Source: Laccaria trichodermophora (Eukaryota; Basidiomycota; Agaricomycetes; Agaricales; Hydnangiaceae). Taken from it: a stretch of DNA of 64,000 nucleotides. The stretch is taken from contig JACTVC010000022.1 of NCBI GenBank assembly GCA_018417955.1, positions 682,001-746,000 on the forward strand. Direction: 5' to 3'. Shown one piece after another: positions 21,374 through 30,308 of this stretch. Numbering within the stretch: the stretch's first letter is position 1; every line of letters begins with the position of its first letter. The notes beneath the pieces were generated by a model. That model was not told the DNA's origin, searched no databases, and saw only the letters and a list, made by a program, of their open reading frames with translations. A program made the translations under genes and the position numbers.

Positions 21374-23392
21374 ATGCCTCCCCGCCGTCCAATGTCCGCC
21401 GTTCGACGGAAGAGGTTACTCTTCTCCTATGCCCCGGATTGGTGAGTTCTACTGCAATATCCATCTACTGCAAGAGCTAACAAGGTTGCAGGATTCTAAC
21501 CATATTGCTCGCGTACGACCTTTCCCGCTAACTTCGAACATTGTTGGTCAGACGTGCTGAAATGAACGCATAATAGGGCAGCGTTCTTCGCGTTGGACAA
21601 AGTGCATGGGTACAGGAGGGTGTTTTCGTTGGAGGATACCTCGTATGTTTACCCTCACTCCTTGCTCTTCCAACCTCGTTCTCAGTATTGCTGTAGGTTA
21701 CGACACCCGTACGTCCTTTCGCCGTCCCAGGCAGACAACCCTTACCTGATTTGAATGAACAGGTTCGCAGAAAAAGAACGCGTACCCGTAAGTTCCCCCC
21801 TCTCTTGAGTCTCTGCTCCCCGTCCGTTCTTACCTGTCACAAATTCAATGCAAAGGACGTTGCGCTCTACATGATATGCTTCGTCGCGCCTCTCGTCATT
21901 CAACCACTCATCAATCTGCTGACTATTCGCTCCTGGTGGGATCTACATAACGGTATACCCACTCCCCCTCGCTTCTCTCTCCACTGACACGTGCCTCGTC
22001 TTGATAGGTACACTTGGTCGTACGTGTCTCTTTATACTGATCCCTACCCCGCTGACCGACGCCTCGCAGTGATTCTTGGTTTGGCGTTGACGGGCGCAGT
22101 GACACAGTTCACCAAGATCACAGTGGGACGACCACGACCAGGCACGTCCCTCTCTTACTTTCCTTGTCCTTTCCCTGTGTTGCTTCACGCTTTCCCACCT
22201 CGCCGCTCCATGCATTTATCCCTTTCCTTATGCGTCTCGCTTTCCTTCGATCCATTTTTTACGCGCTCTCTTAACTCCCTTCCCCATGCTTCTTCCTTCT
22301 CTTCCTTCCTCAGATGTGCTCTCCCCTCCCTTTTCTGTTCTCGCTTCCCCTTCGTCTCGCCTGCTCTTCGTCCCCTCCTCTCCCTTCTTTCACCTCCCTC
22401 CCCGTCTCGCACCCTCTTCCCTTCTCTCGCAATCCCTTCTCTCTTTCCCCTCCCCTAACCTTGCTTCCCCTCCTTACTTCCATTCTTGCCTTTCCTTCTC
22501 CATCTACAACAACTAAACACATTCAAACCCACAGACATAATCGCCCGCTGTCTCCCACCCCAAAATGCCACAGACCCCATCTTCGGCTTATCAACCGACG
22601 CCATATGCACAAACACCGACGTGGCCATTATGCGTGATGGGTTTCGGAGTTTCCCTTCTGGACATTCGAGTCGTGCGTTGTCCCTTTTTCCCTCCCACTC
22701 TTGGTAGAACGCTAACGCAACCCATAACAGTATCGTTCGCAGGTCTAGGGTTCCTTTCGTTCTATTTAGCAGGGAAACTACATCTTTTTGATAAGAGGGG
22801 ACACGCCGTACGTTCCCTTTTCCCTTTTATGTTTTCGGAAATTTTGATTCCTACAGGGAAAAGCATGGTTATCGTTAACCCCATTCGCAGGCGCTGCGCT
22901 GGTGGCTATTTCGCGGACTATGGATTATCGACGTACGTTCTCTTCTTTCTCTCTTCTCTCTTCACGTGCTTCCTATCCTTCCTCCCTTCTTACCTCGCCC
23001 TTCCTTTCTTTTCCTCCCTGCCAACCCAACTAACCCCACCGTCATCCACAGACCACTGGCACGACGTCCTAGTAGGCTCAATCCTCGGCACCGTCCTCGC
23101 CTACTTCTCCTACAGACAATACTACCCCTCCCTATCCTCCGAACTCTCCCATCGCCCATATTCACCTAGGATCAAGGATGAGCTGGATGCCGTCCTGCCG
23201 TTCCATAGCGAGTCGGCGCCTGTCACGTCTGATTCGAATTCGGCTCATCGAAGACAAGAGTCAGCGACTCAGCAGCCGCTGACTGCGACTGCGCAGGAGG
23301 AGGATTATGAGCTTGAAGGGACGGCGCCTAGGCCTGGTGGGCCTGGACATTTATATGATGTGTGGAGTGAGGGACGGAAGGATGAGGTGTGA
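21374..23392 (+). CDS. PAP2-type lipid phosphatase (diacylglycerol pyrophosphate/phosphatidate phosphatase family)
   Basis: This family removes phosphate from phosphatidate, diacylglycerol pyrophosphate and similar lipids at membranes. All three phosphatase motifs are present: KITVGRPRP, PSGH, and SRTMDYRHHWHD split by an intron. Several hydrophobic segments flank them (ILTILLAAFFAL, LYMICFVAPLVIQPLI, LSFAGLGFLSFYLAG, VGSILGTVLAYFSY), giving the expected six-helix membrane enzyme. The C-terminal tail is hydrophilic, Ser/Gln-rich and probably cytosolic. Start ATG 21374 follows from MPPRRP. Exons include 21374-21441, a 21-nt exon 21492-21512 and 21577-21642. A long 393-nt intron (22142-22534) uses a GC donor after CCAG. 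The end of the gene is repeated downstream at 23975-24110. Confidence 0.88.
22142..22534 (+). other. 393-nt, strongly pyrimidine-rich GC-AG intron
   Basis: This intron is seven to eight times longer than its neighbours and is almost entirely C and T on the coding strand for over 350 nt (runs of CCCTCCC and TTCCTT type). To rejoin PRP with DIIARCLPP in frame the donor must be G|GC at 22141/22142 and the acceptor ACAG at 22531-22534. Purine/pyrimidine tracts of this length can form triplex (H-DNA) structures; that is a property of such sequences, not shown here. Confidence 0.7.
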
Positions 23393-23657
23393 TGCCCTCC
23401 GCTCTCTACCTAGGCTTTGGGTCTCGGTGGTGGTGGAATTGGGTTGGCGGGGTTGTTTTTACGACTTACTTAGTACTTACTGGATGGATGGATGTTTTTT
23501 CGCGACTTTATGTTTGTTATATGGACATTACTTAGTTTAACAATCGAGGAGTGGAATTATGATTTTAGGTGTTCGTTATCGTATGATTTATTTATGTTCT
23601 GGACAAAAAGGTGAACGAACATCATCACAAAAAAAAAGACGGTCCAGGTCTACTCAT

Positions 23658-23749
23658 CTCTCTGTCTGGGAGTCGAACCCAGCTTTCGCGCGGACAGGCG
23701 CCCAGTGAGCAATGACAGGCGCGTGTACTAACCGATATACTAACAGAGA
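23658..23749 (-). tRNA. tRNA-Asp(GUC) with a 20-nt intron
   Basis: Read on the minus strand, TCTCTGT pairs with ACAGAGA, the T arm is CTGGG-TTCGACT-CCCAG, and the anticodon stem CGCGC/GCGCG holds loop CTGTCA with anticodon GTC. The roughly 20-nt insert after the anticodon differs in sequence from the other copies and contains GCGCCTGTC, a repeat of the anticodon arm itself. A run of nine T follows the 3' end as Pol III terminator. Confidence 0.83.
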
Positions 23750-23974
23750 TTGATTAGGATTGCCATTTGAAGAGATTCAACACGGATTGGATTGTGCATA
23801 CGGTACACGGGTTGCTGGTTAATTTTACTACTGTACGGCCGTTTTCGTGATTTCTGTTTGTTAAAGCCAACGGTCGAGGAGTCGAGGGATGTTGTTTATA
23901 CGTTAAGGTGTGTTGATTTATTCTGTCCAAACGGTGAGCACGCAGTGTATTGAAAAAAAAAAAACAAGGGACGC

Positions 23975-24110
23975 CGGCGGGCATTTGTATAATGTGTGGA
24001 CTCTGGAGTGAGGGATGGAAGGATGAGGATGTGATGCTGAGCATCTTGATTTTGAGCTGGAAGTGGTGGTGGAATTGGGGTTGGTTGTGGGGATAATTTT
24101 ACTACAGTAC
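23975..24110 (+). repeat. Duplicated 3' end of the PAP2 gene
   Basis: This stretch repeats the last codons and 3' flank of the PAP2 gene (23328-23455): GGGCATTTGTATAATGTGTGG, GAGTGAGGGATGGAAGGATGAGG and GGTGGTGGAATTGGGGTTGG match with small changes. The frame is broken by insertions. With the flanking tRNA-Asp copies it marks a tandem duplication of a unit containing PAP2 end plus tRNA. Confidence 0.7.
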
Positions 24111-24740
24111 GGCTGGTGTCCTGTTTTTTAACGAGGGTTAGTGCAATTTGAGGCCTGAGGAGTTGAGGGATGTTGCGTTCAAGGTTTTGCGTTCAACTAA
24201 CCTTAAGACAACACAACAAAACTAATATTATTGAATCCTGTAGTTGAAGAGTAGCTGATTTTTTTTTTCTTAATGAAGGGCTCAGTCCCAGACTTTATGG
24301 TCATTTTTCAGCCAAGAAATCAGCTGAGTGCAGTGAACGTTGAGTTTTAGGAATTCTGGTTCAAGCGCTGGTCACATGCACGTGACGCATGGCAGATAAC
24401 TTTTTGGGGTGGCAGATAATGTCGGCCTCAATTTCTCTTTTTTGGCACAACATAAGTATTGTCAAATGCTTTTATAGAAAGTGTGTAATGTACTTATTAC
24501 TATCTACAGGTCAATTTTGGTTGATGTAGGTGCAATATCCGTTGAGAAACACCTCATTCACAAAATTTCGGACTTTCAAGTTGCCGGGCAGATAACTGGC
24601 AGATAATTACCCAGCACAATGATCGGTAAGTCTTATGCAGTGTGAAGGTGTGCGTTATAATACGATTTATTTACGTTTTGTTGAAAAACGTGAACATGGG
24701 TATTTTTTTGAAAAAATGTTATCCATCAACTTTTTTTCAT
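24111..24740. other. Non-coding spacer with four GGCAGATAA motifs
   Basis: No gene is seen. The nonamer GGCAGATAA occurs at 24391, 24411, 24587 and 24598, all on the plus strand. AGATAA is the core recognised by fungal GATA factors, so it could be a binding cluster or part of an unknown repeat. Confidence 0.4.
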
Positions 24741-24841
24741 CTCTCTGTCTGGGAGTCGAACCCAGCTTTCACGCGGACATCGCCAATCTCGGTTGATATC
24801 TCTATGACAGGCGCGTGTACTAACCGATATACTAACAAAGA
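24741..24841 (-). tRNA. tRNA-Asp(GUC) with a 29-nt intron
   Basis: The minus strand reads TCTTTGT with ACAGAGA (one G-U pair), T arm CTGGG-TTCGACT-CCCAG, and anticodon stem CGCGC/GCGTG (one wobble pair) with loop CTGTCA and anticodon GTC. The intron is about 29 nt and unrelated in sequence to those of the other copies. The 5' flank (AATCCGTGTCGAATCTC type) matches that of the copy at 23658-23749, showing both belong to one duplicated unit. The two wobble pairs suggest slight decay, but it should still fold. Confidence 0.75.
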
Positions 24842-25242
24842 ATGATTAGACCTATCATTTAAAGAGATTCGACACGGATTGGATTGTGTATAGTGGTCGA
24901 TTTAGCTTGAAATACTTACTTAGAGAGATACATCTAGATTAAACCGTCCTTCTTTTTTCTTACGAAGCGCAATAGGAACGAGCCAAATCCCAGCTTCTGT
25001 GAAATTTTTTTCAAATGTAGTATCAAGCCATCCTAAAATTCTCTAAGAGAATCAAGATGCATCAGGGAGGGTATTTTATCACAGTAACGATCCAACTAAT
25101 GGAGAGCAAAAATATATGCTACATATTTAACTTCAAGATCTTCCAAAAATCAGAATAGCAAACCACGACCTCCCAAATTTCGGATCTGCTGGTTATCCAA
25201 TCTGATATTATAAGCGACAAAAACGAGTGAAGAAGTCTTTGA

Positions 25243-25340
25243 CTCTCTGTACGGGAATTGAACCCAGCTTTCGCGCAGTGTTAATCTGGAAAGCTCGACA
25301 TCACTGACAGCGCGTGTACTGACCGACATACCAACAGAGA
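25243..25340 (-). pseudogene. tRNA-Asp-like copy, probably a pseudogene
   Basis: The acceptor stem TCTCTGT/ACAGAGA is intact. The anticodon stem CGCGC/GCGCG is present, but the loop lacks its first C (CGCGC followed directly by TGTCA), and the T stem CTGGG/CCCGT has a mismatch and a wobble. It carries a long insert after the GTC position, like the intact copies. The changes in the anticodon loop and T stem make it unlikely to work. Confidence 0.65.
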
Positions 25341-26837
25341 TTGGTTAGACCTCGATTATATCCTGACTTGGAGTCTTGAGTACTTGAGCGACACCATGAC
25401 TCTCAGCTAATTGTAGGAGTGGCGTTGAAGCGCCGAGTCAACGGTTTTATCTAAGAAAAGTATAAGAAAATATGCGCCGAGTGCATACCAAAGAAATAAT
25501 AATAATAATGTGTGGAGCATGAATTTTTGGCCGGAAATTTGACACGTATGGGCCATCTGCCGCGAACAGTAGGGCTTGCTAACGGCGGGTAAGTAAGCGA
25601 ACTATCGATATGCTTTGTTTGCGCCAGTTTGTTGCGCATGCGTCACAGTCAGGCGCATCTTCAACTCTCGCGACTCTCTGTGGTTGCTCTGTGGTTTCGT
25701 TTTCACTGCCTCGCAGAATCCAATGAAACAAAGGGCGTTGGCGTCAAAGTTACTTCCTGGGAGTCCAATCGACCATACCTGGGATTTGAGGGACACTAAG
25801 CATCTCTTTGAACAATCTATGAAGCGACTTTGGCAAGTTCCGCAATTCGCCTAAGTACTGGAGTGTACCTCCGCACTTGGGATGGTCTTGCGTTATTCGT
25901 GGACTCTATTCAGGTTCCACGAATCACACGAACAACGGTTGTACTTTGGCTGGCATACCAATCTCATATCTGCTGTTCTGCAAAAAAAAAAAGTGAGGTC
26001 AGTCATCAAATTGCAACACCCGTCCTTTTTTTAATATCGCATTATAGAAATTAAACAGGTCCCCAATATGTTGTTCCGGCTTGAGCACGTCATTCCATCC
26101 TCCCTATTGACCTCTTGCAAGCACCACATGCATTATTTATCCCAGAGATGAGGGTAGCGTTTTATTCAGGAGCAATGCAAGCATTGGGTCAGTCTGAAAA
26201 CCAACTGGGCATATTGCACTCTCTTGCCGTTCCATGATTTTAGAAGGGTTCATCGAAAGCGCAGTCCCTTCGTCCTCTCCGTTTCCCCTACTTCCTTGGT
26301 ACCATACCCCGGAATGTCGAATCAGTTTACCGCAAATCCATTTTTGATGCCGCTCCCCAACGAATCTACGCACTCCTGCCGACTGGAAATGAACCGAAGA
26401 TGTAATATTTTCTCTCTTTTACACAGGCCATAGTGTCCTTCAGTTTGGGGCGTTTGTCTGTTCAGATGAGCCTCATTAGGCATGACTCGAGGCCAGATTT
26501 CATCGGTACTCACTGCCATCAACGACTATAATTGGACTATCTTGGTGTCGAGCTCCGGAAGTGCTCCGGATTGTCGCCAATGCGCCATTGTTCGACATAA
26601 CGAGACGGCGACAAAGGAAAGCGCGGTCAGGTGACGACGTCCGAGGCCACATCTGACAACGCGTGGGGGGTGCTATAAAATGGTGTCGTCCTGCCGAGGT
26701 CTTCCTTCCATAAACTGCACCGAACACAGTCTTCTCTGACTTGACATACGCGACCTCTGCTCAATTTACGCAACTTTTACAATCTTCCTCACAAACTCTT
26801 GTTTCTGCAACCTATCTTCGCTATCAACGCTTCATCC
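25341..26837. other. Intergenic, no gene recognised
   Basis: About 1.5 kb with only short, unsupported open frames. The last 150-200 bases before 26838 should be the promoter of family member B; CTATAAAA at 26673-26680 is a plausible TATA box at about 160 nt upstream of the ATG. Confidence 0.4.
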
Positions 26838-27833
26838 ATGTCTTCTGTCGTCAACACCAACATGCTCACTGTCTATTACGAGGTATGTGCTTATATCTCC
26901 CAGTTTTTGTATTGGTGCTCAATGGCTTCATCTCAAACGAAGGATATTGCCGTGGTCACCTCTGATATCCACGTGCCACTCGAAGGCGAATTCTTCGGCA
27001 GACCCACGCGCCAAAACAATCAATGCTTTGGCGCAATTGGAACAGGAAGGCCCTCCGTCTCGCCCACCGACTTCCCGCACCAGGGCTTCGAAGTCGTCCA
27101 CAAGGCTGAGATCGACGTGGAGGTGCTTCAGGAGAAGCTCAATACCACCATCTTGTCACACATGTCTTCACCTCGTAAGGTCTCGACCGCGCCAGAGGAC
27201 AATGTTTGCTCCAGCGACGAAGCCTTCGACGAGAATCAGCCTCCCGCTCTGTCCTTTAGGGACGCATTCGATAGCGACTCCTCTTCTGACATCGTCCCCC
27301 CCATCGTCCCCCCATCAGCGTCCCGCGCCAACCAACAGCCCCTCAGTGCCCTCTTTGACGTGTGGATTGCCACTCGTCAGCTCTTACAGGAAAGCAACCA
27401 CACAAACTCTCCACCTTCCTCATCAGTTCGCCTCGCCATCCTCGAACCCAAACCAAGGCTCGCATGGCACACCACTTACGAGCAACTATTGATCTCCGCA
27501 TCCGAAGAAGCTTTGGAAAATTGCAGCACCACCATCAAGACGGATATGCCAAGGGGTTTGGCGAGGATACGCGCCAAAGCACCTCACCATATCGATCTAT
27601 GGCGAGCCAACAAGCCCGATGAGCCGCCGGATACGATGATGGTTGCTGCGAGGGGATGCAATGAGAGAGCTTGCTTCCCGTGCACACCGTTGATGAAGAA
27701 CGTCCCTTTGCCAGAGACGACGCCCGGCAATGGTCATTCGTTTGGCTATCAAGCACCAACGGTGCCCATAACGCCTCGTCGTCAAGTGCTGTTGGATATG
27801 TTAAACTATCGTCCAACAAGAGTGTACTTCTAG
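26838..27833 (+). CDS. Unknown lineage-specific protein, family member B
   Basis: A 45-nt first exon (26838-26882), an intron of 60 nt (26883-26942) and a second exon to 27833 give 311 residues. It is a paralogue of the gene at 14902-15927: PLEGEFFGRPTRQ with GAIGTGR, FDENQPPA followed by a Ser/Asp cluster, TNSPPSSSVRLAILEP, RGLARIRAKAP and PITPRRQVLLDMLN match blocks in the same order. First exons have identical length, and the introns share a near-identical 14-nt stretch ending in GGTGCTCAAT. No known domain, signal peptide or membrane helix is seen. The middle is acidic and Ser/Pro-rich. The intron can also be read through in frame, so an unspliced isoform with a Trp/Cys/Tyr-rich insert is possible. 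Confidence 0.75.
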   Translation: MSSVVNTNMLTVYYEVCAYISQFLYWCSMASSQTKDIAVVTSDIHVPLEGEFFGRPTRQNNQCFGAIGTGRPSVSPTDFPHQGFEVVHKAEIDVEVLQEKLNTTILSHMSSPRKVSTAPEDNVCSSDEAFDENQPPALSFRDAFDSDSSSDIVPPIVPPSASRANQQPLSALFDVWIATRQLLQESNHTNSPPSSSVRLAILEPKPRLAWHTTYEQLLISASEEALENCSTTIKTDMPRGLARIRAKAPHHIDLWRANKPDEPPDTMMVAARGCNERACFPCTPLMKNVPLPETTPGNGHSFGYQAPTVPITPRRQVLLDMLNYRPTRVYF

Positions 27834-28447
27834 TCAGAGTGTTTTCTTACATTGTAACAGTGTCCCTGTGGGCTGTACAATTTGCAGAGTTGGTCTTCTT
27901 GAACTGTGTATCGCTCTTGGGCCGTACTCGCAATCATGAGCCTTGTCACTGTGAATAAGCGCGACCACGATGTTAGAGCTGGACGCCTGTTGCTGCGGCA
28001 CACATGCAACGATGTGGGAGTAAGAAAGAGACGAGCAATCGATGGAAACTGGAATTTCGAATTATAAGGTCCCAATTCGGCCATCTGCGGAGGCACACTT
28101 AGTCTGTCGGCTCTCCGTACATATGTTATTCAAGAAGCATTGAGAAGGCTTCAGAAGGTCCATCAAGATAAATGTGTTTTTCCTTGCAGGCAGGTGAAAA
28201 GATCCATAACTCGTGATCGGTAAGCCAGTTGTGATGCATCCGAGTCTGTTGACTCTTCGACAGTCAATCTCAGTCTGAAATCAATGGCATTCAATCAAAC
28301 ACGTTTGAGAACAAGTTACATCTAGACAAGGGCCCCACAGGCCGCTCGACCACCAGTTGAATGGTGAAAGAGACGTTCAAATATCTAGAAATCAAGTCGG
28401 GGTACGTTGAGACCCTAGACCCTTCATACGTTCCACTCTCAACACCT
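27834..28447. other. Intergenic, shared 3' flank of convergent genes
   Basis: Six hundred bases between the stop of family member B and the stop of INO1, which point towards each other. No further gene or repeat was recognised. Confidence 0.45.
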
Positions 28448-30308
28448 TTACCAAATCCTAGTCTCAAGGAGCAAATCACTGCTCCCCTCCAAGCCAATGC
28501 AAGCCTTCAAGAAACCCTCAAGCGCATTGCGCTGCCTGTTAAGACTGTTGACGACCTCAGTGCCTGTGAATGCAAAATGGATTCAGGAAATCTTTCAACG
28601 CGGAGGGAAGATGGAAAGCTTACCAGGCTTGACGAGAGGAGCCTTCAACATGTAAGAGAGGAGGGAGAGGATAGAGTAGAGAGGCGCAAAGTCCTTCTGC
28701 TCGGCAGCGTTGCGGGTGACTTTGCGGTACTGAACTCGGGTGAGAAGTTCGGTGAGGATGGTCAAATCCAGGATGAGTGGCGTGGCGAGGAGGGAGTCCT
28801 GAGAAAAGAAAAAGAGATATCAGGTTCAAGAGAAAACGGGTAAAACTTGGATACAAACCTCGCACTCATTGAAGATGTTGATAGTCGAGCGACCACCACA
28901 GAAGATCTCGGAGTAGTACTCGTCAATGGCGCGCTTGGAATCCCCCACAGCAGGAACATATTTGATCACGACAATGTGGTCGGGATGCTCGCCCTTGCCA
29001 ATAGGGACACCTTTGGGTCCGACCTCAGGGGCCTTATACAAAAGGCGGTTAGCATCGACCATATCGTCGACGACGCTGCTCTTGCTGATCTCCTTGCTCC
29101 TGAACTGCCTTTCAGCAGACAAGTTGTGGCCATCATTGTTGCCGAGATGGTTGTAGGACGCAATAGAAAGAGGTTTGATGCCAGCGTTGACGAGGAACTC
29201 AGCAAGAACGGACTTAAGCTTGGTCTGACCAGACTTGAGATCATCACCACCAATGAAGGAGTGATGACGCTCAGCGAGCTCAATAGCTCCTGGAACAAAG
29301 GTGTTCTGGGGAGCACCATTGACAAAGGGCTCGCCTTCCAAGATGGCTGCAACGGCGAAGAGAGTGGAGGGGGACACCTCTGAGTGAGAAGTCTTGATGG
29401 AAGCGAGGAGGTTGTCCGCAGTGTCGTTGACACCGGGGATGATGTCACTGTAACGCTCCGTGTTGGCGGTCCAGAAGACGACAACTCGATCGAGCTCATT
29501 GTCCTTCTTAAATTTCCTGATATCCGCACGGATGTGCTCAAGGTGCACGGCCTTGTCAGTACCCGGAATCACGTTGTCAGCGCGAGCCTCCTGGTTCGCG
29601 GCAATGAAGTCGGGGTAGTAGATGGAAGGGAGGGGTTTGCCGAGCAGTGCCATATGGGGTGCGACTTGGCGCTGTAGGTCATAGTCAAGAACCTGCGCAC
29701 GTTCCATGGCCTTGTCCATGGGAACTCTAGAGATATCCCAACCTCCGACAACGAGGTCATTGGGATGGACCATGGGAAGAACGTCAGAGACGGGGACATG
29801 GACCTCCTTACCGGAGACGGGCTCAGTGCCAATGCGAACCGTGGAAGCACGGAGGAGCGAACCAATGTAGTTTGGCTGCTGAACGCCCGCTTTGGTGTGC
29901 CAGACGATATTGTGGCGGTTGGCGAGGATGGTCGCGCAGAGGGTGGTCCCATTGTTACCACCAACACCGATCATCATCAGTCTAAGGAAACATCAATCAG
30001 CGGTTAAAGCCTATTAGTAATAAAAAAAATGGCGGTGCTTACCCAGTCTTTCCCGGAGTCCGCTTGGTTTGGAATTCATATTCCTGGACGGTCGGGGTGA
30101 TGCTGAACTGACCATTCGTAACATCGACCTCAGCACCTCGATTGAAGAACTTGGCGGTGATGTGCTCGGCGGTGTAGAGGGTGTTCTCCGACCGAACGGT
30201 GATGGCCTGAGGGCGACGGGCCGCACTTGGGTGAACTGGCAAGACGGACTCGAGCTCAGACTCAGGGGTGTTGTAACCCGAGGTGTTTTTGCAGAGGTTG
30301 GGTGCCAT
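28448..30308 (-). CDS. INO1: Inositol-3-phosphate synthase
   Basis: This cytosolic NAD-dependent enzyme converts glucose 6-phosphate to inositol 3-phosphate, the first step of inositol synthesis for phosphatidylinositol and sphingolipids. Four exons (30308-30043, 29981-28859, 28798-28624, 28563-28448) give 559 residues, slightly longer than the yeast enzyme (533). The NAD-binding GVGGNNGTT lies across the first splice site region near residue 95. Other conserved blocks are [54 protein letters not shown] and the lid segment around [22 protein letters not shown]. The C terminus is [16 protein letters not shown] 30308 is the first in frame and begins [16 protein letters not shown], as in related fungi. 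A CACATG E-box at about 30955 could bind Ino2/Ino4-type regulators, but it is a single weak site. Confidence 0.95.

Noticed and set aside
22185..22637. Ser/Pro/Leu-rich and Arg/Glu-rich frames on both strands
   Set aside because: They are translations of the pyrimidine-rich PAP2 intron and its complement.
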